A stretch of DNA of 64,000 bases from Bacteroidetes bacterium RIFCSPLOWO2_12_FULL_37_12 (GCA_001769655.1 MEPC01000038.1:61733-125732); one strand, 5' to 3'. Shown: positions 9,476 to 18,960, numbered from the stretch's first letter. Numbers and translations: made by a program. The notes: generated by a model not told the origin, from the letters alone.

Positions 9476-9535
9476 AGCGACACGGTGCACCGTGTCGCTG
9501 GGTTCCGTGTTTGCGGTGTAGCGACACGGAGCACA
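9476..9535. repeat. Palindromic repeat family A (GACACGGTGCACCGTGTC)
   Basis: Positions 9476-9499 form a perfect 24-bp palindrome (AGCGACACGGTG followed by its reverse complement). A partial second copy, GTAGCGACACGG, lies at 9519-9530. Other copies are at 21635-21658 and, as a half element, at 22403-22420. This one lies between converging genes and could act as a two-way terminator. Confidence 0.85.
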
Positions 9536-9551
9536 TACGCGTCAACTTAAA

Positions 9552-9591
9552 GACCTCACCCCAGCCCCTCTCCAAAAAAATGGAGAGGGGG
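9552..9591. repeat. Hairpin repeat family B (CCCCTCTCC / GGAGAGGGG)
   Basis: GACCTCACCCCAG, then a stem CCCCTCTCC, an A-rich loop and GGAGAGGGG. Near-identical copies are at 17634-17672 and 35832-35870 in the opposite orientation. Located in a convergent intergenic gap. Confidence 0.85.
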
Positions 9592-9624
9592 TAGAGATTT
9601 GTTATGCATAAAACAATAAGGTCA

Positions 9625-10380
9625 TCATCTATCACTATGAAACCTCATCCCAAAAGCAATCCCAATCAACGTATTCCGTAATGCAAAATTTTCTGGTGAC
9701 GATAATATAAAGGGCATTAACCCGTAGGAAAAATTACATTCTACAAAATACGACATTCTTAAATTACTGTTAAGTTCTACTCCACATGCAAGCAAAGATG
9801 CCGCTTCCACGAAATCAGTTTTATCTTTGATGTCAGTTTCAATACTCGAAATACCATTGTCACTGATTTCTTTTGCAGTTATTCTATACCCTGCTGTGAT
9901 TCCCCCTCTTCCATAAACACGAAAATCTTTTAACAAGGTTTGAAACCGTAGCCAAAGTGGAACAGAAAAATAAGTTAAGTTACGTCTGATGGAACCGTTA
10001 TTTATATTTCCCTCGCCATTTACAAACTCTCCTTTGTAAAAAGAACCCTTTTGCTGAAACATCACTCCACTTTCAATAACACATTGTTTTAAAAATTCAA
10101 ATCCGAAGATGACCTGAAGATTAATTACCGGTTTCATTTTTTTTATGTCATTACGGTACCGGTTATCGCTCAGGTACTCATAATCCATGGAGCCCTTTTT
10201 CATAGCAAAAGCAAGCTGTGGTAAAAATGCAATTTCTGTTTTCCATGGAATTCCATACGACCAGGGTCTTACCGGATTATAATTCGTTTTTGCATGTAAC
10301 GCTATATAGTGTGCTGTGAATATTTCGATGAGAAATGCAATTCCAAGCAGAGGGAGCAGGTACTTTGAGATGTTTTTCAT
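9625..10380 (-). CDS. Outer-membrane beta-barrel-like protein
   Basis: 251 residues. Hydrophobic N-terminal signal or anchor (YLLPLLGIAFLIEIFTAHYIAL), then alternating amphipathic strands ending in aromatic residues: WKTEIAFLPQLAFAM, VINLQVIFGFEFL, YFSVPLWLRFQTL, RVYGRGGITAGYRI, MSYFVECNFSYGLMPF, NTLIGIAFGMRFHSD. This is the pattern of small PorT/OmpA-type barrels (PF13568-like) of Bacteroidota. It follows the alpha-2-macroglobulin gene by 91 bp but has its own -7-like box. Function unknown. Confidence 0.75.
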   Translation of the reverse strand: MKNISKYLLPLLGIAFLIEIFTAHYIALHAKTNYNPVRPWSYGIPWKTEIAFLPQLAFAMKKGSMDYEYLSDNRYRNDIKKMKPVINLQVIFGFEFLKQCVIESGVMFQQKGSFYKGEFVNGEGNINNGSIRRNLTYFSVPLWLRFQTLLKDFRVYGRGGITAGYRITAKEISDNGISSIETDIKDKTDFVEAASLLACGVELNSNLRMSYFVECNFSYGLMPFILSSPENFALRNTLIGIAFGMRFHSDR

Positions 10381-10407
10381 GATTTGTATTTGTTAAATTC
10401 TTATAGA

Positions 10408-10415
10408 CAAAAATA
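10408..10415 (-). promoter_or_regulatory. -7 box (TATTTTTG, minus strand) for the barrel gene
   Basis: On the minus strand TATTTTTG lies 27 bp upstream of ATG 10380. It fits TAnnTTTG, but without a well-spaced -33 TTG. Confidence 0.35.
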
Positions 10416-10471
10416 AGGGTAAGATTACAAAATAGGGTAGGTAAAAAGCAGGGTTTCTTACGCCTCCACGC

Positions 10472-13400
10472 TCATTCGACTTTTAATTTTAATGCCGCCG
10501 AATGGGAATTAAACTCCGGGGCATACATACATTGGATAGATGAAAAACCACTCAGATACGAACCTTTGTGAACAACCCTCAGCGGATACTCAAAAACATA
10601 CACGCCCTTTCTTAACCAGGAAATGAAAAAATGGGATGCCGCATCCTTATGACTCTCATAATATCCCAACCCGTCCTGATAGGTATAGCGCGAAAGCACG
10701 GTTACCGGCTCCAACCCAGTAGCACGCAAATCCTTCAAATGAATGTATTCCATATCCCTGTCTGTCCTCAATTCAATTCTGATTTTCACTAAATCACCTG
10801 CATGTAGTGCTGTAGTGTCACTGATTAATTCAAGAACGGGTCCCTTACCGGTTTGAACCTGCCTGTAAATTTTCCTATCTAGTTTCAATGCCGTTTCATG
10901 AGAGGTAATTTTATTCATTTCCTCAAAATACTGCCAATGCAACGCCCCCCAGGAAATCCCTTTCTCTTTTTGCGTGAGTTTAATATTTCCCAATTCAGGT
11001 TTTATTTCTGTGCCATTCCAATCGGCTCTGAAATATCCAGTCCCGGCTGATTTATTTATTTCGGGTTTCAATTTTTCGACTTCAGTGCCACTAATCAGAA
11101 TTTCCACGGGTTCTTTTGACGCAAGCAAATCAGTGCCACGCATCAAAAGCGCATAACAGGCATCGGCTGTTGCTTTGGTTGTCCTCCAGTTTTGGGTCTG
11201 CTTTTGTTTTAAAAGCCAGACCTTCATGGATTCTACCGAAGCAGTATCTTGTGCCACTTCCTCAAATGCCTCAATTAACATGGACTGTGTCTCCACAGGC
11301 GCTGAATGCCAATACCAGGTGGAACTTTGTGCTTTCCAATACATGCCCATTTCTTCCGAAGACAAAGAATATTCCTTTAAGGATTTAATAATCATCATGG
11401 GAATAATTTTATCCTTCAGCCGGTTCAGAGTAATGGCAATCATTCCTTTATTCAGATTACTTTTTGCAAGCCAGTAACTTTTACATTGAGAAATCCAATA
11501 TTCTGTGGCTTCTTTGTATTTTTTGTGCACTTCTTTTTCAGAAAATAATGTGCGCATGTATAAATAGTGAATGGTAACCGGCGAAAGATGATCGTCCTTC
11601 CATTCCGTTTTTTGTTTTTTAAGATATTCGTACTCTTCCCACATCTCATTGTCGAGGTAATCCAACGCACGGTAAATCATATCCTTGTGCTCTTCCCACT
11701 TAAATCCAATGACATTCAAATTTCTTAATTTTCCGAAACCGGTAACAATATGCTGGGTTATAAATCTATCATCCGGCATTCCCTGAAACCAGGGCCACGC
11801 ACCGTTAGCTAATTGGAGATTCTTCAATTTAAGAATGTTTTTGCTCATGTTTTCGTTCAGCGTATTTGAATCAAAAAGCAATGCAATCCGTTTTTTCTGT
11901 TCCGTTTCATCTTTTCCTTCCATCACCCAGGGAGTTTCTTCGAGCATGACCGATTTCAAATCCTGATTTTTTTCAAGATTGGAGAGCAATGACTGCTTTT
12001 GTGACACTGTATTCCATCGTTCAAAAACTTTTTGTATTTCGGGATTTGTTTGAATAATATATGAAGCCAGCACTGTTCCATAGAACCGCGTAAAAACCTG
12101 CTCGGAACATTCGTAAGGAAATTCCATCATGTAGGGTAATGCCTGAACAGCGTACCAGGCAGGATTGCTACTGTATTCAAGAGTCACCTTATGTTGTTGG
12201 AGAGTAGGAGAATTTGCAGAGGATGCTAATTTTAAAAATTCAAAATTTTTACTTCCTATTCCTCTTGTCCATAAGGGAAGCGACTCTGTAAGTAAAATTT
12301 TAGAAGGTAAAACCGGGAGTGTGATTTCGGCGGCATCGGAAAAATTTTTGGAAGATGCGGTCATGCGTAATGTAATGGCATCATACTCTGCAGGTACTTT
12401 TATTCTCCAGAAAAACGACTCACTTCGCTTTTTAAGCAGATTAAAATTCCGGGATGAATCTTTCGATGATGTAAAAAGGTAAATTCGTTTTGAAGTGCCG
12501 GCATCAAAAATTTCCAGATATGTTTTACCTGATACACTTGTGTCCGTAAGATTTATAATTTTTGCGCTCAATTCAATTTCATCGCCTTGTCTGAATATTC
12601 TGGGTAATTGCGGATCTATCATTAATTCTTTTTGTGTCACTAATGTTTTTTCTTCGTATATTGTTTTCATGTCTTTTGAATGGGAAAAAGACATGAACCG
12701 CCAGCGTGTAAGTGATTCTGGCATTTTAAAATTAATTTCAATTTCTCCTTTATCGTTTGTTATAAGATGGGGATAAAAGAAAGCCGTTTCAGAAAAATTT
12801 TTTCGTGGAGATACCGGGGTTGTAGAATTTTTATCCTTCAAAGGTTTGCGGGTTTCTCCCACGCTTGTCTCATCGGCTGAAATAAGTGGCACTCTATAGT
12901 CAGCAATTTCAACTTCCTGCATAGCGGGGGCGGCTTTATCTATTACTTTCATTTCATCCATATTAAGCGACTCTTCATTGTCTTCTGATTCATACACATT
13001 CGCTCTTGAAATTCCGCCTGATGTCTGGTAATAATTCTTGAACCAGTTCAATCTGTCATAGGTAATAGTTGAAAGTTTCCCATACTCATTCCATTTTATT
13101 TCAAATACTTCAGGATAGGTCGTTGTAAAACCTGAGCCGCTTGAATAAGACAGCCGGGAATGAAACAGGGAACGCAAATCGGTCTCCCATCCGTGCATTT
13201 TAAAAGCATCGAGGGAAGCATCGTATAAAGTCGCCACCATTTCCACAGCGACATTCTCTGCTTTCGGTCCTGTGAGTTTTATTTTCCATTGCTCTGCTTG
13301 TCCGGGTTTCAACTTGTCACGGAATGTGCCAAACGATATTTTTAATTCTTTGTTTGACCACGATACAGGAATCTCCTGGGTGTGTTCATAATACCTGTGA

Positions 13401-16400
13401 GAATGAACCATGTTAAGATGTAATGTGATGCCGCCTCTGTGTTCTTCTTTTAGCGTAAATGTCCAGGGTTTTACTCCATTTAAAACTCTGATAACCGTTG
13501 AATCAATAATTTTTCCTTTTTGTTCTAACTCAAGCAATGCCACTGCATCTTTGTAAGATGATCCCCAGAGGAAATTGATTTTATCGCCTGGTTCATATTG
13601 ATTTTGTGTCACCATTAAATCAGATTTTTTGTCATCACTTTTTCCTGAAAAAATAAAAAAATCAGGAGTTGCTAAAGGCAATGTATCGTCTTTAAAAGTA
13701 TAGCAAGTAATTATTTTATCGGTTTTCACAGGTATTCCGTAAGGATCGGTTGCATTCAGTTCCAAATAATAAATTCCGGGTTTTAAGTTGTCAATTTGAA
13801 AGCTATGAGTCATTTGTGAATCGAATGGGAGTTCGGTTATTTTTTCTTCCCTGCTAAAGTTTTCCTGCCTGTCTTCATTACCGAAAACATCTTCAGGAAA
13901 GTATTGCGTGTACTCATTTTGGGGAATGACAAATGTGTCCGGTTCACTCCATAATCGTTTTCTTAAAATTCTTTCCGGCGATTGTAATTTCCAGAGTATG
14001 AAATTTCCGGTAACAGATACTTGTTCACCGCTTAAATTTACAGCACCTGCTTTTATATTAATTCCACGACTTATTTCAACCCTTTCGGGAACTGATAATT
14101 CGAGATTTATAGATGCAAACCCTGCCCGTATGGTTTTCGCGGCAGAATGTGTTTCCCCGCTGATATCGGTGACATCCGCGGTGACACCAAATGAAAATTC
14201 CGGTAACCGGAAAGGTTTTTGATTTTTATCTGCCTTCGCTATAAACCTGATTTTATAAATCCCTTCTTCATTTGTTTTAACTTCTCCGTAGGCAATTTCT
14301 TTTTCAGGTATGGTGGGAAAATTTCCCCATCCGCATCTCCAGAAAGGAAACCATCCTGAGCGGGTGACGTGATATTTTACAGTGGCGCCACCTAACGGAG
14401 CTCCTGAATACGTAATAGCTTTACCTGAAATTTCTACCGTGTCATTAAGCCGGTATGCGTTTGAAACCGGTAAAAATTCTGTCTCAAACTGAGGGCGTTT
14501 GTAATCCTCTACCTGAATCCGGATGGAACTAAAATCATCTTCAATCGTCATTTCTCCGTTAAGCAGTCCCACCGGAATACGGAAGGAGCCGGAGAAAGAA
14601 CCATACTCATTTGTTTTCAAATTCAGCGTATTTATTTCCTGGTCATTTACATCGTTGAAGGTAACTTCAACGTCTAGTCCGGCTAAGACATCTACCGGAT
14701 TTTCATCCTCATCGCATTCATACCGGAGTCCTTTAAAATAAACGGTTTGTCCCGGGCGATAAATAGCCCGGTCGGTGAAAAACAATGTTTTGATTCTTTC
14801 TTCTTTCGAATTCTTATTATAATTTCTGTAATGATAATAATTCCCTTCAGAAATGTACCTGTCTTTTTCTTTTTGAATTTCAATTTTCAAATTATGATAT
14901 TCATCCTTTCGTAAGTTTTTAAAATAAAATTGTCCATAAAAATCGGTGAGTAATGAGTCCCTCTTCTGTATCTGATAATTCCTTGTTCTATAATCATAAT
15001 TCTCAGTCCATATTTTTACAATGGCGGAGGGAACCGGAGAACCATTTTCGGCATTAAGTACTCTGAAAACTATAAAACCATCTTTATTTTTTCTCTCAAT
15101 GAGAGATAAATTGGTCACCTGAAAATCCGTAACTGCTATATGATTTTTTACTTTCTGAAAGCTTTCTTTTTCACTCATCATCAGAAGATAGTAACCTGCA
15201 GGCAGTTCATCAATTTTAATTTCAGTGCGATGTGTCAAAAAATCATTTTTCGATGGAAGATGCTGGCTCCAGCTTTTCAGAACTTCTGAATTAAGCATCG
15301 CATTAATTTTATCAATCTGGCTTTTGTTTCTTAGTTGACGCAAGGCATGATAATCGGTTTTTATCAAACGGAAATAAACTGCATTTACATTTTTATATTC
15401 TACAGATGCTCTGAAAGGTTTTTCACAAGCGGTTGTTTTTTCGAGCTTAATGTTTAAAGATTTTCGCAAAATTTGTTTTTTAAGATATTGGCAGTTTTGT
15501 GTTCCGGATGACTTAGGAAAATTCTTAATCGCTGTTTCGCAATAGTCAAGCGCTTTTTTAGGATTTGGTGGAAAAGCATTGTTATATGCAGTTGCGAGTT
15601 CATACTGAACCCGTGTCACAGAAGGAAATTGACGATACTTTTTTTCCAACCACTGCAGTGCATTAATCCGGAGTGAATCTTTAAATTCATATAGGGAAAT
15701 ATCCTGAAAAAAAGCCAATCGTTTCAGACAGGCATCCACTAAAGCATCGGGAATACTGTCACGCAAATGAAACTTTTCTAATTCCTGACAAATTCTAACT
15801 GCCGCAACTATTTTGGAAACGGAATCCCCATTGTTATTAAATTTATGATTTACAAAATCAGTGGTGTTTAAAAATCCCTCGGGACCTTCAGAGGTAAATT
15901 CGTTTAAGGGTTTGGGTGAGGAATAATCTTTGTGCATATAAAAATCCAATGCCCGGTGTGCCAGAAAATCAAATAGTGTCGGGCGATAGTTACGGGATCC
16001 TCTGCCGGGTATCAGCACCTCATCGAATACCTCAATGGGTGTGCGTTGCAATTTGTCAGTGGGTTTTAGTGACAGTTCATATAAACCAAATGCTTTTTGT
16101 TCAATCCGGCTGAGATCCCAGGTGGAGATGTCGGTGTTATCTTTGTCGGTAGTGGCTGTACGTTGTGAAAAGCGGTATCTGTTTTGGTCTGCATAGTTTT
16201 CATAAAGTTCCGCGAGAATAGAAAATAATAAAGGTTTTACGGGAAAGGGAGCTGTTTTTAATTCATCTTCCGTATTTCGGATCATAACCACGTTCTCGTC
16301 CTCTTCCATAAGGAGACGGAATTTTAAAATATATAATAATGCTTTTACTTGTTGGGGATAATTTTTCTCTTTTTTGGCTCTCTCCAGAAGGGCACGGGTT

Positions 16401-16594
16401 TTTTCGAGCGCGGTATTGGCTAAGCCGGCTTTCTCATTTTTTTCAATTTCCGCCCACTCTTTTTCGTAACTATTGCCTGGAGGAAAACTAAGGGAGACAA
16501 TTGGTTGAATTTTTAGAAATGTCCTACAAACTGCAAACGAGTTTAATACCAGCAAGGATAGGAAGATTGAAAAGATGAATGAATATCTTTTCAT
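10472..16594 (-). CDS. Alpha-2-macroglobulin family protein with thioester motif
   Basis: 2040 residues with a signal peptide (YSFIFSIFLSLLVLNSFAVC). The N-terminal 400 residues are helical and TPR-like (YELATAYNNAF, KALDYCETAIKNFP). Macroglobulin-like beta domains follow, including MG2 near 608 (DRAIYRPGQTVYFKGLRYE). The A2M domain is near 1295 (ESLTRWRFMSFSH). The thioester site is PYECSEQVFTRFY, with Cys about residue 1496 and Gln three residues later, so the CxEQ pair is kept although the usual GCGEQ is changed. An alpha-alpha TED-like region and a C-terminal MG10-like domain follow. Family knowledge: bacterial A2Ms trap proteases in the periplasm or at the envelope. No PBP1C gene, the usual proteobacterial partner, is adjacent. 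Ten GTGNCAC sites lie in this gene. Confidence 0.92.
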   Translation of the reverse strand: MKRYSFIFSIFLSLLVLNSFAVCRTFLKIQPIVSLSFPPGNSYEKEWAEIEKNEKAGLANTALEKTRALLERAKKEKNYPQQVKALLYILKFRLLMEEDENVVMIRNTEDELKTAPFPVKPLLFSILAELYENYADQNRYRFSQRTATTDKDNTDISTWDLSRIEQKAFGLYELSLKPTDKLQRTPIEVFDEVLIPGRGSRNYRPTLFDFLAHRALDFYMHKDYSSPKPLNEFTSEGPEGFLNTTDFVNHKFNNNGDSVSKIVAAVRICQELEKFHLRDSIPDALVDACLKRLAFFQDISLYEFKDSLRINALQWLEKKYRQFPSVTRVQYELATAYNNAFPPNPKKALDYCETAIKNFPKSSGTQNCQYLKKQILRKSLNIKLEKTTACEKPFRASVEYKNVNAVYFRLIKTDYHALRQLRNKSQIDKINAMLNSEVLKSWSQHLPSKNDFLTHRTEIKIDELPAGYYLLMMSEKESFQKVKNHIAVTDFQVTNLSLIERKNKDGFIVFRVLNAENGSPVPSAIVKIWTENYDYRTRNYQIQKRDSLLTDFYGQFYFKNLRKDEYHNLKIEIQKEKDRYISEGNYYHYRNYNKNSKEERIKTLFFTDRAIYRPGQTVYFKGLRYECDEDENPVDVLAGLDVEVTFNDVNDQEINTLNLKTNEYGSFSGSFRIPVGLLNGEMTIEDDFSSIRIQVEDYKRPQFETEFLPVSNAYRLNDTVEISGKAITYSGAPLGGATVKYHVTRSGWFPFWRCGWGNFPTIPEKEIAYGEVKTNEEGIYKIRFIAKADKNQKPFRLPEFSFGVTADVTDISGETHSAAKTIRAGFASINLELSVPERVEISRGINIKAGAVNLSGEQVSVTGNFILWKLQSPERILRKRLWSEPDTFVIPQNEYTQYFPEDVFGNEDRQENFSREEKITELPFDSQMTHSFQIDNLKPGIYYLELNATDPYGIPVKTDKIITCYTFKDDTLPLATPDFFIFSGKSDDKKSDLMVTQNQYEPGDKINFLWGSSYKDAVALLELEQKGKIIDSTVIRVLNGVKPWTFTLKEEHRGGITLHLNMVHSHRYYEHTQEIPVSWSNKELKISFGTFRDKLKPGQAEQWKIKLTGPKAENVAVEMVATLYDASLDAFKMHGWETDLRSLFHSRLSYSSGSGFTTTYPEVFEIKWNEYGKLSTITYDRLNWFKNYYQTSGGISRANVYESEDNEESLNMDEMKVIDKAAPAMQEVEIADYRVPLISADETSVGETRKPLKDKNSTTPVSPRKNFSETAFFYPHLITNDKGEIEINFKMPESLTRWRFMSFSHSKDMKTIYEEKTLVTQKELMIDPQLPRIFRQGDEIELSAKIINLTDTSVSGKTYLEIFDAGTSKRIYLFTSSKDSSRNFNLLKKRSESFFWRIKVPAEYDAITLRMTASSKNFSDAAEITLPVLPSKILLTESLPLWTRGIGSKNFEFLKLASSANSPTLQQHKVTLEYSSNPAWYAVQALPYMMEFPYECSEQVFTRFYGTVLASYIIQTNPEIQKVFERWNTVSQKQSLLSNLEKNQDLKSVMLEETPWVMEGKDETEQKKRIALLFDSNTLNENMSKNILKLKNLQLANGAWPWFQGMPDDRFITQHIVTGFGKLRNLNVIGFKWEEHKDMIYRALDYLDNEMWEEYEYLKKQKTEWKDDHLSPVTIHYLYMRTLFSEKEVHKKYKEATEYWISQCKSYWLAKSNLNKGMIAITLNRLKDKIIPMMIIKSLKEYSLSSEEMGMYWKAQSSTWYWHSAPVETQSMLIEAFEEVAQDTASVESMKVWLLKQKQTQNWRTTKATADACYALLMRGTDLLASKEPVEILISGTEVEKLKPEINKSAGTGYFRADWNGTEIKPELGNIKLTQKEKGISWGALHWQYFEEMNKITSHETALKLDRKIYRQVQTGKGPVLELISDTTALHAGDLVKIRIELRTDRDMEYIHLKDLRATGLEPVTVLSRYTYQDGLGYYESHKDAASHFFISWLRKGVYVFEYPLRVVHKGSYLSGFSSIQCMYAPEFNSHSAALKLKVE

Positions 16595-16607
16595 TAGAAA
16601 TATTATT

Positions 16608-16720
16608 ATATGGTTATATGGTTAGGTGGAAACTATTTAACCATTTAACCATTTAACCATCTAACTATTTAACCATTTAGCCATCTAACCATCTAACCAT
16701 TAAGCCATCTAACCATTTAT
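16608..16720. repeat. 8-bp tandem array (CCATTTAA) with inverted units at one end
   Basis: Eleven imperfect 8-bp units run from 16633 to 16720 (CCATTTAA, CCATCTAA, CTATTTAA). Just before them, 16608-16625 holds about two units in the opposite orientation (TATGGTTA), so the whole can fold back. It fills the gap between the A2M start and the next gene, where a promoter for the A2M gene would be expected. Confidence 0.85.
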
Positions 16721-16724
16721 AAAG

Positions 16725-17564
16725 TTATTCCATCAAATTAATCTTCCTTTCTACTGAATTATACAAACCGGGAATTACCTTTCCTTCTTTATCAATCAGC
16801 TCTAAATTAATCGTATTATCGCCCATGGGAAGTCCTTCTATAAAATAAGGAACCCAATCCGTCAAAATAAACTCATTCCCATTTATAGTGGCACGTACTT
16901 TATTTCCATCCGGTGTCAGTGTTGTGTTTATCAGATAGAAGTCAAGAATAATCTTTTTTGTGTCACTGCCGGTATATTGCCCTTTGGGACGACTGTAAAA
17001 AAGAAGCGGCGCCGTGAGGTCTTCAAACTTAACTTGCCCTTTTCCTACTACATATTGGTTTAATTGATATGCCTTGGGTGTTTTTATACTTTCATGATAC
17101 GAACGCGAAAGAAATGCAAGTACTATGTTAAGACCATCCTTCAATACATGCTCCGTTTGAGGTTCGTATAACGCCATATATGGCTCATCATTCACAATAA
17201 AATGAATGTGTTGTCCATCCTTGGAATTTGCGCAAAGTTTAGTTCCGGCATCGGTAGTTTGTGATTTTAATTCATAATTGCTGACATCAAAAGTAAATTT
17301 TATTTTTCCAGCGCTGAGTTTTTCAGTTTCTTTGGGAGAAGATATTCTCAGTTTCGCTTCCTGAAAATCAGGAGAATCTTTAAAAGGAGTAAGCGTAATC
17401 CCATTTTTGGAAATGTTTGATTCCGCCGCTGACACTTCATTTTCCGGTGTGTTTATAGATAAAGTATCCGCCCCAGTCGTTGCATTTTCCTGAGAGGTTT
17501 TTTGAGTGCATGTAATCACGCAAAGCGCGTTTATAATTACAAAAAAAAAGAGTTGATTTTTCAT
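16725..17564 (-). CDS. Lipoprotein of unknown function
   Basis: 279 residues. Short hydrophobic N-terminus and lipobox VITC with Cys19, so a lipid-anchored envelope protein. A Ser/Thr/Glu-rich linker (20-60) leads to two beta-rich modules: RISSPKETEKLSAGKIKFTF, DGQHIHFIVNDEPYMALYEP, LNIVLAFLSRSYHESIK, then KKIILDFYLINTTLTPDGNKVRATINGNEF. The GQHIHFIVND...HVLKDGLN pattern is known in Bacteroidota proteins labelled phosphopeptide-binding by homology. I do not treat that as a function. Own -7 box at 17574. Confidence 0.75.
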   Translation of the reverse strand: MKNQLFFFVIINALCVITCTQKTSQENATTGADTLSINTPENEVSAAESNISKNGITLTPFKDSPDFQEAKLRISSPKETEKLSAGKIKFTFDVSNYELKSQTTDAGTKLCANSKDGQHIHFIVNDEPYMALYEPQTEHVLKDGLNIVLAFLSRSYHESIKTPKAYQLNQYVVGKGQVKFEDLTAPLLFYSRPKGQYTGSDTKKIILDFYLINTTLTPDGNKVRATINGNEFILTDWVPYFIEGLPMGDNTINLELIDKEGKVIPGLYNSVERKINLME

Positions 17565-17573
17565 ATTTTTCTA

Positions 17574-17581
17574 CAAACTTA
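17574..17581 (-). promoter_or_regulatory. -7 box (TAAGTTTG, minus strand) for the lipoprotein gene
   Basis: On the minus strand TAAGTTTG ends nine bases before ATG 17564. The nearest upstream TTG is at 26-bp spacing, longer than usual. Confidence 0.45.
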
Positions 17582-17633
17582 CACGAAAATTTTGATTTAC
17601 ACACAGGCAAATAAAAATCCAGGCGCTTTTTAA

Positions 17634-17672
17634 CCCCTCTCCATTTTTTTGGAGAGGGGCTGGGGTGAGGTC
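17634..17672. repeat. Hairpin repeat family B, copy 2
   Basis: CCCCTCTCC, a T-rich loop, GGAGAGGGG, then CTGGGGTGAGGTC. It lies in the 210-bp gap downstream of the truncated gene ending at 17776. The rest of the gap (17673-17775) holds low-complexity GAAAATAG-type sequence and nothing recognised. Confidence 0.85.
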
Positions 17673-17775
17673 GGATTTATAGGAGAAACTTACATGAAAT
17701 TTGAAAATGGAAAATAGTAATGGAAAATAGAAATTAGAAACTTGAGTGGCAAGCCCCTATCTGAATAGTAACCTC

Positions 17776-18795
17776 TCACAACACCCACATCATCACATGG
17801 GTTGCTCTTTTGATAGTAATCCGCTTGTTCTCTCCTGTGCCTTCACGAAAAATTTCATACTTCTGGTGAATTTTTATCCTATGATTCGAATATTCTTCTG
17901 TATGATTGGTCACGGCATTTTTAAGCCGGTAACGATTTGTGCTGATGTACAACAACCCGGATAACCCTTCTTTCTCAAATCTGGATTTCATAATTTGTCG
18001 GAACAAAATCACATAAACGGTATCCTTTTCATTAATCAAGGTATCGCCAAGAATATAATAATAACGGTTGATACCCCGGCGGCTCAAAGGACTGATATAA
18101 TTGCCGGCTCCAATCGTAATTTTATCATCATACAAATTAAAATTTCTGAACTCATCAGTTCTTTGCAGAAATTCCGGATTTTGAAAGCCGGCATAGCGGC
18201 GGTTGTTAGTGCATGAAACAGTGTCACGACCATAATAATAACTCCGTTCTTCGGTGTTCTGTACCATAAATACTTCTACCGAATGTAGAAATTTATCAAG
18301 ATCCACAATACTGTCTGAATTCGGTGAATAAATAGTATTTTTATCGGCAACGAGGTCATTGAAAACAATGCCGCTGTATTTTACAATTTCATTAAAATTA
18401 TTGATATTCCGGTTCTTGGCGGCTTTTTTAATTATGGGGATAGCCGGATTTTCTTTGGCAATTATTTCTACTTCCTTTAACGTATAAACTTCCCTTTCCA
18501 TCCCGATATTTATTTTTGAAAATTTCGTACCCACCTGAAAAATCAATGGCTTGTACCCCACATAACTTAAGGATAGAGATGAAACAGGCGTGGATGATTT
18601 TATCTTAAATTCACCGTTAATGTCAGTAGTGCCACCGGTTGATGTCCCAGTGATAATAATATTGACGAATGCAAGCGGTTCCCGGCTGTTTATATCCGTA
18701 ATCTTTCCAGAAATTTCAACTTCCTGTGAAAACAATAAACGATGGGAATGTATAAAAAGTAAAAATAGAAGAACTATTTTGTATGCGCTATTCAA
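17776..18795 (-). CDS. Carboxypeptidase-regulatory-like domain protein (DUF5686-like, apparently C-terminally truncated)
   Basis: 339 residues if TTG 18795 is the start. No in-frame ATG exists before the signal peptide (YKIVLLFLLFIHSHRLLFSQ), and the TTG at 18843 is part of the promoter. Residues about 25-105 are a CarboxypepD_reg-like domain (ISGKITDINSREPLAFVNI, GTTDINGEFKIK, SYVGYKPL). The next 230 resemble the N-terminal half of DUF5686 outer-membrane proteins (KEVEIIAKENPAIPIIKKAA, then FLQRTDEFRNFNLYDDKITI). Family members usually run to about 800 residues with a barrel. This one stops at ATHVMMWVL and no remnant of the rest was recognised downstream. Either a natural short form or a degraded gene. 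Confidence 0.7.
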   Translation of the reverse strand: MNSAYKIVLLFLLFIHSHRLLFSQEVEISGKITDINSREPLAFVNIIITGTSTGGTTDINGEFKIKSSTPVSSLSLSYVGYKPLIFQVGTKFSKINIGMEREVYTLKEVEIIAKENPAIPIIKKAAKNRNINNFNEIVKYSGIVFNDLVADKNTIYSPNSDSIVDLDKFLHSVEVFMVQNTEERSYYYGRDTVSCTNNRRYAGFQNPEFLQRTDEFRNFNLYDDKITIGAGNYISPLSRRGINRYYYILGDTLINEKDTVYVILFRQIMKSRFEKEGLSGLLYISTNRYRLKNAVTNHTEEYSNHRIKIHQKYEIFREGTGENKRITIKRATHVMMWVL

Positions 18796-18813
18796 TGGAT
18801 TTTTGTCTGGCTT

Positions 18814-18843
18814 CAAAGGTAATCTTATTAAGTGAAATTTCAA
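18814..18843 (-). promoter_or_regulatory. Promoter TTG-N19-TACCTTTG (minus strand)
   Basis: On the minus strand TTG (18843-18841) is followed after 19 bp by TACCTTTG (18821-18814). This is a close match to the Bacteroidota -33/-7 consensus and decides the start of the downstream gene in favour of TTG 18795. Confidence 0.7.
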
Positions 18844-18849
18844 ATCATT

Positions 18850-18927
18850 GTGTATAGGGTATAGGGGTATATAGGAAATGGAACTTTATTTGCACCTTAT
18901 ACCCGATACCCTTATACCCTATACCTT
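18850..18927. repeat. TATAGGG/CCCTATA inverted repeat
   Basis: GTATAGGGTATAGGGGTATATAGG is mirrored about 35 bp later by CCTTATACCCGATACCCTTATACC and onward, giving a large stem-loop between two divergent promoters. The same 8-bp unit forms the array at 63911-64000. (Arms are each given only in part.). Confidence 0.8.
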
Positions 18928-18960
18928 TTTTTGTATAATATGAAATCAAAAAATTTCATG

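Noticed and set aside
9466..9624. Small RNA gene in the convergent gap
   Set aside because: Strong hairpins are present, but they belong to repeat families A and B found elsewhere, and no promoter was seen.
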